Shown: positions 39,881 to 48,620, counted from the stretch's first letter. The stretch: 64,000 nucleotides of DNA from Leptospirales bacterium (GCA_019694655.1 JAIBBN010000002.1:434001-498000), one strand, 5' to 3'. Numbers and translations are program-made. The notes: generated by a model from the letters alone, not told the origin.

Positions 39881-40966
39881 ATGCGGCTATTGGTCTTGCG
39901 CTTTTCGTCCCTTGGCGACGTCGCTCTGCTGACGCCGGTACTGCAGGCTCTCTCGCGTCGCTATTCCAGCTTGAGTGTGACGCTGGTAACCAGAAAAGTA
40001 TTTGAGCCATTCTTCTACAATATTCCGGGCGTCGAGGTAATCGGGGCCGATGTGGACCGCGACTACCGCGGCTTGCTTGGCCTTTACCGCCTGTTTCGAG
40101 AGCTGCGCAAACTTGGCCCGTACACCATTGGTATCGATGTACATGCCAGCATCCGATCCCGAATACTGAAGTTTCTCTTCCGCGCACTTGGCGGATTGCG
40201 TTTTGAAACGATCGTGAAAGGTCGGCGCGAGAAAAAACTTCTTACGCGTTGGTCGCAGAAGGTGCGGCAACCTTTGCCGCATATGGTCGAGCGCTACATG
40301 CGCGTATTTGAACGCGCCGGCCTGAGCGCCGAGCCGGATCGCGGACCATGGATCAATCCTGATACGCAGTGTCGGCAGCAAGCCAGAGAATTTTTGAGTG
40401 CAGCCGGCGTTGAAAATAAGCGGAACATCTGGGTCGGAATCGCTCCCTTTGCCGCTCATTCTCCTAAGATCTGGCCCAGACACCACCTGCTACGCCTGTT
40501 GCAGTTGATCCAGCAGCGAATGGACGCTCGCGTCTTTTTGTTTGGCGGCGGCGTTGAAGAGGTTAAGGCCATCGCTGAAATTGCGGCAGCCTTCAGCAAT
40601 TCGGTGCAGGTCGCCGGCCGCCTCGAGCTGGAAGGCGAGATGGCGCTGATGCTGCGTATGGACGCCGTAGTTGCCATGGATTCATTTAACATGCACCTTG
40701 GCGCGCTACTGGGTCGACCGGTCCTTTCCATCTGGGGTGCAACCCATCGCTACTCGGGCTTCGGTCCTTACGGTCAGCCCGAGCAAAACATCATTGAGAT
40801 TCCTATTCGAGAGCTGGAATGCCGGCCTTGTTCCATCTTCGGCGACCGACCCTGTCGCCGAGGAGACCTGGCCTGCATGGAATGGATTGAGCCGGAATTG
40901 GTCTTTCATCGCCTGCAGTCGTTGTTAGAGCGACAAACGCGCGGCGCGGCTGCCGGAACGGGCTAG
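39881..40966 (+). CDS. Glycosyltransferase family 9 (heptosyltransferase-like)
   Basis: Transfers a heptose or similar sugar from an ADP-sugar during LPS core synthesis at the inner membrane. The 361-residue protein begins LLVLRFSSLGDVALLTPVL, the GT9 N-terminal motif. It has GIAPFAAHSPKIWP for the donor phosphate, FGGG, AMDSFNMHLGALLGRP, and the typical late cysteines in LECRPCSIFGDRPC. It follows the DUF4254 stop directly. The exact sugar cannot be told. Confidence 0.9.
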   Translation: MRLLVLRFSSLGDVALLTPVLQALSRRYSSLSVTLVTRKVFEPFFYNIPGVEVIGADVDRDYRGLLGLYRLFRELRKLGPYTIGIDVHASIRSRILKFLFRALGGLRFETIVKGRREKKLLTRWSQKVRQPLPHMVERYMRVFERAGLSAEPDRGPWINPDTQCRQQAREFLSAAGVENKRNIWVGIAPFAAHSPKIWPRHHLLRLLQLIQQRMDARVFLFGGGVEEVKAIAEIAAAFSNSVQVAGRLELEGEMALMLRMDAVVAMDSFNMHLGALLGRPVLSIWGATHRYSGFGPYGQPEQNIIEIPIRELECRPCSIFGDRPCRRGDLACMEWIEPELVFHRLQSLLERQTRGAAAGTG

Positions 40967-41377
40967 GCGCAATGCCTTGCGCATTGTACGCAGCAGCGGC
41001 CCTTCTCGTCGCAGAGCGCCAGCAAAGCAGAGTCGAACTACGCCGCCCTCCAGATACAGAGAAAGGTGCAGTCGCAGCTGGTCCATGGCCTGGATTTCCA
41101 GACGTATCAAATCGAAGGTTGCCCGCAAATAGTCGGCTTCGATGTGCAGATCCCATCTGCTCAGCGGCGGCAATTCCATGATTTGCCGGCTGCGCCTGGC
41201 GTGATCTGAGCTCTGTCCCTCCAGTTCAATCTGCAACCCCGTGTCTGTACAGCTGAGACGGCACAATTCGGCTGCGGCCGGTCGATCGGGATCGCCGTGC
41301 ACCCCCGAACCTGTCCAGCTGCCGCGCAGATAGGCGGCGAGCTGATCGACATCAGAAAAATGGCGAAAAACCAGCAA
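40925..41377 (-). CDS. Unrecognised protein downstream of LptF/LptG-type permease
   Basis: A 150-residue soluble protein without signal peptide or membrane segment. I do not recognise a family. The N-terminus LVFRHFSDVDQLAAYL is helical, the middle is beta-rich (LHIEADYLRATFDLIRLEI), and the C-terminus is Arg-rich. It starts 13 bases after the permease gene, so it is probably cotranscribed. Its last 42 bases overlap the converging GT9 gene. Confidence 0.55.
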   Translation of the reverse strand: MLVFRHFSDVDQLAAYLRGSWTGSGVHGDPDRPAAAELCRLSCTDTGLQIELEGQSSDHARRSRQIMELPPLSRWDLHIEADYLRATFDLIRLEIQAMDQLRLHLSLYLEGGVVRLCFAGALRREGPLLRTMRKALRLARSGSRAARLSL

Positions 41378-41390
41378 AGTCCTGCCTGCC

Positions 41391-42485
41391 TCAACGCCGA
41401 AAGCGAAGCACCATGAACCCGGCTACCGCCAGGAAAAAGCCGGTGGGCCCCCAACCGGCGACGGCCGGGGGCAACACATTGGCGCCGCCCAGACTCTCGC
41501 CCAGATTAAAGAGTACGAAATACAATACAATCGCGCCGGCCGAAATTAAGATCGAACGAACCAGAGGATTGCCGCCACGGTGGTTGCCGGAATGGCCGGC
41601 AATGCTGGCAGCGACGGCAAGGATGATACAGACCAGCGATTCGGCAAAAATTGCGTGGAGCCGAACCTCGTAAGGCGCCGCATCAAAGCCCAGCGCGTGC
41701 AGTCGACCTACTTCCTGAAAAAGCTCCAGCGCATTGAGTTCTTTTGGATCGCGCGCCGGACGTGTAAAGGTGTCCGGTTCGTCAGGGAAATACAGTGACA
41801 GGCTCGCAGCGTTTTCCACGCTCTCGGCCAATCCCTCGGAGTCAAATCGCACTCGCCGCGCATTGCTCAGTTGCCACTCGCCGCTCTGTGGGTTGAGCCG
41901 CGCCTCTTGCGCTTCCACCATCCACTCCGGAGTTCCGTCAGCCTGCAGCTGAATATAGTTAAATCCGCCAATGACCTTGTTTGCTTCCCGATCAAAGTAG
42001 TAGAGAAAGTAGAAGCCCTTGCGACCGCGAATATTCTTCTGAAAAACCATTTCGCGCATCAGCGCGCGCGGCGCTCCTTTCTTGTACTGATCCTGTTCCT
42101 GATTTGCAAGGCGTGTGGCGACTGGCGCAACGGTATTGGTCAGCACAAATGACAACGCGGTGGAGATGGCCGCCGCAACAAAGAGCGGCGTCAGCGCCCG
42201 GTAAAAGGAGCGCCCGGCTGAGTACAGGGCAACCAATTCTCTGGTCTTTGTAAAGTGTGCAGTCGTGAAACAAACCGAAAAGGTTAGCGCCATGGGCAGA
42301 GTGCGTACGAAAAAACCGGGCGTAGAGTAAAGCAAGTAGAGGTACAGATGGATCCGAGGCTTGTCCGATTCTAGCCGGGTCAATTGCAAAGCCTGAATCA
42401 AGAGTAGCAACGCATTGAATGCGACCAGGCCAAAGATAAATGAGCGCAAGAACTGGCCGCTAATGTAGCGATCGACTATTTGCAT
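41391..42485 (-). CDS. LptF/LptG (YjgP/YjgQ) family permease
   Basis: Transmembrane part of the ABC exporter that pulls LPS from the inner membrane. The 364-residue protein has the family layout: a first helix after DRYISGQFLRSFIFGLVAF, three helices in the first 125 residues, a long periplasmic beta region, and three C-terminal helices. The TKTRELVALYSAGRSFYR segment is the coupling region. It cannot be told whether it acts as LptF or LptG. It lies one base after the lipid-kinase-like gene. Confidence 0.9.
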   Translation of the reverse strand: MQIVDRYISGQFLRSFIFGLVAFNALLLLIQALQLTRLESDKPRIHLYLYLLYSTPGFFVRTLPMALTFSVCFTTAHFTKTRELVALYSAGRSFYRALTPLFVAAAISTALSFVLTNTVAPVATRLANQEQDQYKKGAPRALMREMVFQKNIRGRKGFYFLYYFDREANKVIGGFNYIQLQADGTPEWMVEAQEARLNPQSGEWQLSNARRVRFDSEGLAESVENAASLSLYFPDEPDTFTRPARDPKELNALELFQEVGRLHALGFDAAPYEVRLHAIFAESLVCIILAVAASIAGHSGNHRGGNPLVRSILISAGAIVLYFVLFNLGESLGGANVLPPAVAGWGPTGFFLAVAGFMVLRFRR

Positions 42486-42486
42486 T

Positions 42487-43287
42487 CTAAAACAGGGCGC
42501 CGGCCCAGGCGCGAAGCACGCCGCGTCCCAGAAGCATGGGTTCGAAGAGCTCCGGGGTCAGCTGGTAGGCAAACAAACACATGCCCGCAGCGCCAAAGAG
42601 CGGAACAACAAGGTTGTCGTCGAGGATGCCGCGTGCACTGACGACTGAGAAAAATTCAGCCAGGGCCGCAGCCAGAACCCCTCCCAGAAGCGGCGCAAGC
42701 AGCGCCGCGTTCCAGGCGCCGTCTGGCAATTGCAGCGAAAAGGGGCCGCCCGCGCTAATGCTGCTGTGCAGCGAAAGAAAAAGCAAAGCGCCGGCCAAAC
42801 CGAAAACTAGAAACGCAACCAGACCCTCCAGCGATTTGCCATTCGAGAAACGAATGCGGCCAAAGCGCATGCCAACAAACGCGGCGAAAGGATCGCCGAT
42901 CATCAGAAAGATGCAGGCCAGCGTGGCCGCAACATCCGAGAAAAAAAGCAGCAGAATGATACAGGCTGTGAAATAAGGAATCGTAGCATTGTAACGTTCG
43001 CTCTCTTCCTCCTTCAATAATACTCCTAAGTACTTCTGGAAGAGGGCGTTGAGCGGCGGCCAGGCAAAGCGCAGCGTATCCAATGCAAGCAAGAGCAAAA
43101 GGGAGGAAACTAAAATCGCCAGGCAGACAAAACGCGAATAGTGCGGGATGCTTTGCGCCCCGGCCGCGCCGTCAAAAACACGAAAGTAGACTGCCAGCGG
43201 CACCAAAAGGCCAAGCATGTGATAGGCTTTGCGCGAAAAGTTGAATGGAATGCCGGCCTTCGGCGCCTCGATTCTGACCCAGGACAT
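42487..43287 (-). CDS. Polyprenol/dolichol/diacylglycerol kinase-like membrane protein
   Basis: A 266-residue integral membrane protein with about seven helices. It carries IGDPFAAFVGMRFGRIRF followed by GKSLEGLVAF, the CTP-binding-like motifs shared by dolichol kinase (SEC59), phytol/VTE5 kinases and bacterial homologues. FNFSRKAYHMLGLL at the start is also typical. It probably phosphorylates a lipid alcohol with CTP. Its pairing with an LPS permease fits envelope lipid metabolism, but the substrate is unknown. Confidence 0.78.
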   Translation of the reverse strand: MSWVRIEAPKAGIPFNFSRKAYHMLGLLVPLAVYFRVFDGAAGAQSIPHYSRFVCLAILVSSLLLLLALDTLRFAWPPLNALFQKYLGVLLKEEESERYNATIPYFTACIILLLFFSDVAATLACIFLMIGDPFAAFVGMRFGRIRFSNGKSLEGLVAFLVFGLAGALLFLSLHSSISAGGPFSLQLPDGAWNAALLAPLLGGVLAAALAEFFSVVSARGILDDNLVVPLFGAAGMCLFAYQLTPELFEPMLLGRGVLRAWAGALF

Positions 43288-43334
43288 AGCTATCGCCAGC
43301 AGGCCCGGCGCTCAGCGTGAACGCATGACCGGGA

Positions 43335-43790
43335 ATGGTTGTTGACAGTCGGCAAAAAGCAACCGAAAATGCAAGCGTGAATCTGAAGGTCGTTCACCTG
43401 CTGCACAAATTGGAAATGATTGAGCGCGATCTGGCCGAAATCACCGCCATGCAGGAATCGCTAAAGGACGACAGAGGTTATGCGGCTCGCCTGCGGGATT
43501 CTCTGGGCGACGAGGCATTGCGGCTCAAGGAGCTGCAATCTCGCATCCGCAGTCAGGTCATCCGCAATCCCCCGAGGGAGTTGCAAACGATAACGCCAGG
43601 AGCTTCGCAAACGTCGGCCAGCGCCGAAACTCGGAGCGAGGAGCTGTGGCAGCCGCCGGAAATCACGGGCTCCGCAGCCCCGGCAAAAAATAGCGGCGGC
43701 GCCAGGCGCAACCGGGAGCGGGACAGCAGCGCCCAGGAAGGGGCGCCGGCCGATCGGGACGACTTCAATTTTCGATTTATCCAGAATTGA
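43335..43790 (+). CDS. Unrecognised coiled-coil protein
   Basis: A 151-residue soluble protein. Residues 15-75 form a likely coiled coil (VHLLHKLEMIERDLAEITAMQ and later LKELQSRIRSQ). The rest is low-complexity Ser/Ala/Arg/Glu sequence and probably disordered. No family recognised. It is divergent from the lipid-kinase-like gene and 73 bases before the parvulin-like lipoprotein. Confidence 0.6.
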   Translation: MVVDSRQKATENASVNLKVVHLLHKLEMIERDLAEITAMQESLKDDRGYAARLRDSLGDEALRLKELQSRIRSQVIRNPPRELQTITPGASQTSASAETRSEELWQPPEITGSAAPAKNSGGARRNRERDSSAQEGAPADRDDFNFRFIQN

Positions 43791-43863
43791 CGGCAGCGGG
43801 GGCAATGCAGAATGTCCTCCGGTCTCCTGCCGGGCCCCATCTGGCGGAGTCTGGAGTAAACGA

Positions 43864-45345
43864 ATGCCTCATTTTTCGCTGCAGGTAGCGGGACGGCATG
43901 CAAAGCATGCACTGCTTTGCTGCTTGCTCCTGATCGCTGGCGCCTGTGTGCGCGCCGGCGAAACACTGGCCGAATTCCAGGGCGGCAGCATTGAACGTCG
44001 CGACCTACGCTATCTATTGCGGCTCTACCATGGTCAGCAGGCGGAAGCAGAATCCTCTACGGAAGAACAGGATCGCTTGCTGCGCGCCTACGCTTTGCAG
44101 CGTATTGCTTCCCAGGCCGCTGAATCCGCCGGCCTGCAAAACTCCGCGGAGTTCAAACGATCGCAGACAATTCTTGAATCTCGCGCCCGACTGCTGGCTG
44201 CCAATCTGCGTTTGATCGAAAGCTTCGCCGACCGCAAGTTGAAATTCTACGAGATGCAATTCCTGTTGCTGGCCGCCGCACCGACTCCCGGCAGCTCCGC
44301 AACTCGCTTGCAAGAGGCGAAGGATTTGCTCCAGCAGTTGGACCGCATTCAGGACAAGGATCAGGAGGTCGAGGACCTAATCAGTCGGAAGACCGATCAG
44401 ACAACCTACCGTTATCTAGGCGGCTATATCGATCCGCACTGTGTGAGCTGCCAGCCAAACATGTTATCCTTTCTCACTGACAAGTTGAAGGATGCGGCGG
44501 AAAAGAAATTTGTCATCGTCGAAACGCCGACAGCCATCTATTTGATCAGAAAGTACCGCGAATACGAGATGGAACCCGACGAGGTGCGGCAGCGCTATCA
44601 GTCCTTTTACAATCGGGTCAACACCGTTGCTTTGCGCCTGACTGGAGGTTTGAGCCAGGCCCAGCGTCAACAACCGGAAATGCAAGCGCTGCTCGGCCAA
44701 ATCATGATGCCGGAAGCGCAACGCAATGAGATGGCTAAGCAGCAGGCCGAGCGCATTATGGTGCAGGAGGGACGCAATCCGTTGAATTCGCGAATGATGA
44801 GCCTGCGCGAGACGCTGCCCGTTGAACTTGCACCGGCGCTACAAGGCGAATCGGCTGCGCCCTTTGCGGCGTTGGCCGATGATGCGATGCTCTTCAAGGT
44901 CGGGGACAGAATCTTCACGCGCGGCGAGCTTCGCCAGAGACTGAAAGATGCGGGCCCATTAACTCCCGAGCAAGAGCTGCAAGCGTTGACCAACGTGATC
45001 CTGCCGGAGGCGGTGCTGGCTCAGGATTCTGAGTTCGCGAGTATCGAGGAGAGCGATGAATACCGCTTTGCTCTGGAATACTATCGCTGCGGCGCGCTGG
45101 AACAGGCCTACTATCAGCAGGAGTTGCATCCGGCAGCCGTTACCGAAACTCAGATTGTAGAGTGGTACAACTTGCGCCGACAGCAAAGTTATGCCAATAA
45201 GAGTCTGGCCGAAGTGCGTGCAAGCATTCGGGCTCAATTGGAAAATGACGAACGACAGCGCGCCATCCAGGAGCTGCAACAGAAGTTGGCGGAAAAGTAC
45301 AATTTGGCGGTGCAGCGCGATCGATTGAAGGCCAACGTCTTCTGA
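43864..45345 (+). CDS. Parvulin/SurA-like periplasmic lipoprotein with a CxxC
   Basis: A 493-residue protein with a signal ending LLLIAGAC (lipobox, Cys28). A SurA/PrsA-like N-terminal helical part follows, then a parvulin-like region at about 128-225 with KFYEMQFLLLAA, YRYLGGYID and FVIVETPTAIYLIRKY. It probably chaperones outer-membrane or periplasmic proteins. Within the parvulin-like unit a CxxC (Cys193 and Cys196) is unusual. The C-terminal half is helical and contains a second short GDRIFTRGELRQRLKDAG segment. Isomerase activity is not assured. Confidence 0.72.
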   Translation: MPHFSLQVAGRHAKHALLCCLLLIAGACVRAGETLAEFQGGSIERRDLRYLLRLYHGQQAEAESSTEEQDRLLRAYALQRIASQAAESAGLQNSAEFKRSQTILESRARLLAANLRLIESFADRKLKFYEMQFLLLAAAPTPGSSATRLQEAKDLLQQLDRIQDKDQEVEDLISRKTDQTTYRYLGGYIDPHCVSCQPNMLSFLTDKLKDAAEKKFVIVETPTAIYLIRKYREYEMEPDEVRQRYQSFYNRVNTVALRLTGGLSQAQRQQPEMQALLGQIMMPEAQRNEMAKQQAERIMVQEGRNPLNSRMMSLRETLPVELAPALQGESAAPFAALADDAMLFKVGDRIFTRGELRQRLKDAGPLTPEQELQALTNVILPEAVLAQDSEFASIEESDEYRFALEYYRCGALEQAYYQQELHPAAVTETQIVEWYNLRRQQSYANKSLAEVRASIRAQLENDERQRAIQELQQKLAEKYNLAVQRDRLKANVF

Positions 45346-45389
45346 GCGCCGGCAAGCAGGCAAAAGCGAGCGCAGCAAGCGGGCTGCGC

Positions 45390-46085
45390 TTGCTGGCGAG
45401 CGCTGATGATTACTTGATTGTTCACAAACCGGCCGGCTTGAGCTTCCACAGCGAGGAGAACCGGCCGGGGGTGCTGCAAGTAGTGCGTGCAATGGAGGAA
45501 GCGGGGCAACTGCCTCGCGGCGCACGGCTCTTCCCGGTACATCGCCTGGACCGGGTGACCTCCGGGATACTGGTCTTTGCACGCGGACGGAAAAATGCCA
45601 ATCTGCTTGGCAATGAATTCCGTCACGGGCGCGTCGAGAAAATCTATGCGGCGCTCTCCGATCGCAAGCCACACAAGAAGCAAGGTCAAATCATTGGCGA
45701 CATGGCGCAAGGACGCAATGGGCAATGGATCCTGTTGCGCAGCCATAGGAACCCGGCGATTACGCGCTTTATCAGTGTGCCTGTTCCTGGACGGCGCCCG
45801 GGACTACGCCTCTATGTTGTTAAGCCAAAGACGGGCCGCACCCATCAAATTCGCGCGGCGCTCAAATCGATTGCTGCGCCGATACTTGGCGATCCGCAGT
45901 ATGGCCGCTTTGACCTGGCGCGGTGCGAGGATCGGACCTATTTGCATGCATCCGCCATCCGTTTCCAGCTGAACGGCGCCGTGGTCTCGTGCTACAGTGC
46001 GCCCGCCGACGGCGCTGAATTCGCCAGCCGCGAATTTCAACAATGCCTGGCCCAGCTTGGCGACCTTCTGGAACTCAAAATCTAG
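45390..46085 (+). CDS. RluA-family pseudouridine synthase
   Basis: Isomerises uridine in rRNA or tRNA. The 231-residue frame has YLIVHKPAGLSFH, the catalytic FPVHRLDRVTSGIL with the active Asp, and KTGRTHQIRAAL. No S4 domain is present. No ATG opens the frame: the TTG at 45390 is used here, but the frame runs back to a CTG at 45342 that overlaps the previous stop as CTGA and would add 16 residues. The RNA target is unknown. Confidence 0.88.
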   Translation: MLASADDYLIVHKPAGLSFHSEENRPGVLQVVRAMEEAGQLPRGARLFPVHRLDRVTSGILVFARGRKNANLLGNEFRHGRVEKIYAALSDRKPHKKQGQIIGDMAQGRNGQWILLRSHRNPAITRFISVPVPGRRPGLRLYVVKPKTGRTHQIRAALKSIAAPILGDPQYGRFDLARCEDRTYLHASAIRFQLNGAVVSCYSAPADGAEFASREFQQCLAQLGDLLELKI

Positions 46086-46101
46086 TCCGCCGGTTCCGCA
46101 G

Positions 46102-46959
46102 ATGAAGCTAAGGGCTCGCTGCAAATCTGCCGTTGATCTATGCGTGAGCGTGGCGTCTGAATACGCTGGCCTGGGAGGCCCGAGGCCGCCGGCGCCCCGT
46201 TGGCCCGCTGCCGTGGCAATTCTTGCCCTACTCTTCTGGCAAAGGAGCCCGGAAGCCCGCAGCCTTCCGCAGCCCTACGACGCCGAAGCACAGATCCAGA
46301 TCTGGACTGGATTGCTGCGCAGCGAACCGGAGCGCTATGAGCTGACTGCAATCGACCTCTTTGAACCGGACAGCGCGCCCTACGCGCCGCGCGCCAATTC
46401 CACCATGCTTGCCGACCTGCGTTACCTATTTCGCACGCCGGAGTCTGCGGCCTTTCAGGCCGAAGGCCGACTGCTACAGGAACGGAGCGGCGGCGATCCC
46501 ACTTTTGAGCGTTCGCTGTTTGTCCATACTTCGTTTGAATTGCCGGGCCAGCAGTCCTTCTTTTTCGCACCACGAATCCCGCTACACGTTCGCGGTCAGG
46601 TGCTGCGCATTGGACTGTGGGTTCGAAGCGACATGTACCGAGATCGCTTGTGGCTGGTTTTTCGCAGCGCCGGCGGACGAGAAGTGCGGGCCGACGCGGG
46701 AACCCTGCAATTCCGCGGCTGGCGTCGGCTGGATCTTAGCCCGCCGCCGGAACTTTTCGCTGAAAGCCGACTGATGGAGCACCCTTACGATCACCAATTT
46801 CTGGGCTTCTTGATTGAATCGAGCCCCCATTCTGAGGCCGGGGCCATCGCCATCCAGCTCGACAACCTTACGGCGCTGGTGGACATGCAGCGATTGCGCT
46901 ATCCTGGGGCTGAATATATCGACGGTTGGCCTCAGGCAGGACGCGGCGGCAGCCGGTAG
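46102..46959 (+). CDS. FlaA-family periplasmic flagellar filament sheath protein
   Basis: Outer-layer protein of the periplasmic filament in spirochaetes. The protein has about 285 residues from the ATG at 46102; a GTG at 46144 is also possible. It shows a signal-like helix AAVAILALLFW. The mature part shows the FlaA pattern: IPLHVRGQVLRIGLWVRSDM, GTLQFRGWRRLDL, FLGFLIESSP and IQLDNLTALVD. It is far from the hook genes and next to unrelated genes, as FlaA genes often are. It could be a paralogue rather than the main sheath protein. It converges on and overlaps the MBL gene by 28 bases. Confidence 0.72.
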   Translation: MKLRARCKSAVDLCVSVASEYAGLGGPRPPAPRWPAAVAILALLFWQRSPEARSLPQPYDAEAQIQIWTGLLRSEPERYELTAIDLFEPDSAPYAPRANSTMLADLRYLFRTPESAAFQAEGRLLQERSGGDPTFERSLFVHTSFELPGQQSFFFAPRIPLHVRGQVLRIGLWVRSDMYRDRLWLVFRSAGGREVRADAGTLQFRGWRRLDLSPPPELFAESRLMEHPYDHQFLGFLIESSPHSEAGAIAIQLDNLTALVDMQRLRYPGAEYIDGWPQAGRGGSR

Positions 46960-47897
46960 ACATCGCCCTCGCGCGCCATCTGGATACGCAATTCCGTAGC
47001 TCCGGTGGCAAATTCAGCAAGGTACTCATGCGCCTCCTGAAAGATTTCCCAGATAGAGTGGTCTCCGTGGGCCGGTTCATGATGGGTCAGGGCCAGCTCT
47101 CGCACCTGCCAGTGCAAAGAGCAATCCACAGCAATGGTCATAGCTGTATGGCCCCATCCGCGCTTTTGCTCCGCCTCTTCCAATGAATATTGCGCATCCA
47201 TGACCAGCAGGTCGGCATGGTTGAAGAAAGCATAGTAGTCGTCCATCTGGCGGTGAAGATCCGGACCGTAAAACTCGGTGTCCGTTGCAAAAGTGAAGCT
47301 CCGACCGCCATACTCGATCTTGTAGGCAATGGAACCGCCGGGATGAATCAGCGGTTTGGTTGTAACCTGGAATCCGCCAATGCTGAAGCTGGCGCCAGGT
47401 TCGAGCAATTCAAAGCTGACGCGGGCTGGAAGTCGATCGAAGGATAGCGGAAAGTGATCCGGATGCTGCTGACGCTCCAGACGCTGCCGCAGGTCGGGCA
47501 AGCAGGAATACAGATGGATATGATTTTCAGCTTGATATGCGGGCCGAAAAAAAGGCCATCCCTGTATGTGATCCCAGTGGGTATGGGTCAGGAGGATGTG
47601 CAGGTCGCCGCGGAAATCCTGCCGCTCCAGCTGCTGGCCAAGTCGAACGGAGCCAGTACCCAGATCGAGTATCAATATGTCGTCGCCGGCGCGAACCTCA
47701 ACACAGGTGGTATCGCCGCCTATGACTCCGCAGAACTCCGGACTCAACTGGCGGATCAGATCGGCGGAGCTCTGCGCTGGATTCGAGCGCCAGAGTTCGC
47801 AAGCCTGGGCAAGGGCGTTGACCAGCTTATGGCGATATTCTGCGCCTGTCATCGGGGTCGGCAGCGATCCGCGCACCCCCCAGAGTCTGATTTCCAT
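46932..47897 (-). CDS. MBL-fold metallo-hydrolase
   Basis: A 321-residue metallo-beta-lactamase-fold protein starting MEIRLWGVRGSLPTP, typical of the group with CRP/cAMP-PDE-like or phosphodiesterase relatives. Metal motifs are THTHWDHIQG, His in KPLIHPGG, the bridging Asp in FATDTEF, and the final THHEPAHGD. The substrate is unknown; phosphodiesterase or RNase Z-like activity is possible. The ATG at 47897 is chosen because the frame beyond it (to 48149) is low-complexity and antisense to the CBS gene region. Confidence 0.85.
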   Translation of the reverse strand: MEIRLWGVRGSLPTPMTGAEYRHKLVNALAQACELWRSNPAQSSADLIRQLSPEFCGVIGGDTTCVEVRAGDDILILDLGTGSVRLGQQLERQDFRGDLHILLTHTHWDHIQGWPFFRPAYQAENHIHLYSCLPDLRQRLERQQHPDHFPLSFDRLPARVSFELLEPGASFSIGGFQVTTKPLIHPGGSIAYKIEYGGRSFTFATDTEFYGPDLHRQMDDYYAFFNHADLLVMDAQYSLEEAEQKRGWGHTAMTIAVDCSLHWQVRELALTHHEPAHGDHSIWEIFQEAHEYLAEFATGATELRIQMAREGDVYRLPPRPA

Positions 47898-48081
47898 TCT
47901 ACCGCCGTCGACCTGCTGATTCCCGAAGGCAGCCGTTGGCGGCCGCTCCCTGCAACTCTTTTCGACCGCTCCAGCGCGCTTAAGCAGCGGGACCGGACTG
48001 CTTTTCGACTTGCCTTGCGATCGGCGGGCGGCAAAGCTTTGAACGGGACGTCGCGTCAGACAGTACGCGGCAGGGGGGAGC

Positions 48082-48534
48082 ATGCGCAGCGTCAGTATTC
48101 GAGAAATCCTGCAGGCCAAGAGCGGCGATGTAGCCGCGGTCGTAGCCATGGCCCCGGACGCAACAGTTTATGATGCAATCTGCCTTCTGGCGGATCGCGG
48201 CATCGGTTCGGTGCTGGTTATGGATGGCGAGCGATTGGTCGGGATCGTATCCGAGCGCGATTGCGTGCGCAAAATTAGCCGGCAGGACAAGAATGCGCAT
48301 GATGTTCCGGTCAGCCAGATCATGGCCGCCAATCCGGTGACCGCAAGCCCAGAGGACACAGTCTGGCAGGCAATGAACGTTATGAACGAGAAGCGCTTTC
48401 GCCACCTGCCGGTGCTGGAGGGAGAACGGGTGGTTGGCATGATATCCATTGGCGACCTGGTCAAGACCATAATGGAAGAACAGGAGAAGATCATCCGCCA
48501 TCTGGAAGGCTACATCACTGGCGGCATCGCCTGA
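48082..48534 (+). CDS. CBS-domain pair protein
   Basis: A 150-residue stand-alone pair of CBS domains that binds adenine nucleotides or SAM and senses energy state. The repeats run about 20-70 (TVYDAICLLADRGIGSVLVMDGERLVGIVSERD) and 82-135 (TVWQAMNVMNEKRFRHLPVLEGERVVGMISIGD). The ATG has a GGGGGGAG site. It lies 93 bases before nuoA. A role in sensing energy charge next to complex I is suggestive only. Confidence 0.92.
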   Translation: MRSVSIREILQAKSGDVAAVVAMAPDATVYDAICLLADRGIGSVLVMDGERLVGIVSERDCVRKISRQDKNAHDVPVSQIMAANPVTASPEDTVWQAMNVMNEKRFRHLPVLEGERVVGMISIGDLVKTIMEEQEKIIRHLEGYITGGIA

Positions 48535-48600
48535 TTCGGGCAGCTGGAATGCTCCATTTTCGCCTGAGACGGCCGCCGAATTCTGAAAATCGCTTGTTGC

Positions 48601-48620
48601 GGGCGGCGTGAAAGCCGCCC
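48601..48620 (+). promoter_or_regulatory. GC hairpin directly before nuoA
   Basis: GGGCGGC, a GTGAAA loop and GCCGCCC form a perfect 7-base all-GC stem ending eight bases before the nuoA ATG. The remaining leader CTTCCCC has no Shine-Dalgarno and no T tract, so it is not an ordinary terminator. It may control translation of the nuo operon; function is inferred from position only. Confidence 0.5.

Noticed and set aside
47898-48149. N-terminal extension of the MBL hydrolase to 48149
   Set aside because: The extra residues are low-complexity and cover the CBS gene start on the other strand; the family begins at MEIRLWGVRGS.
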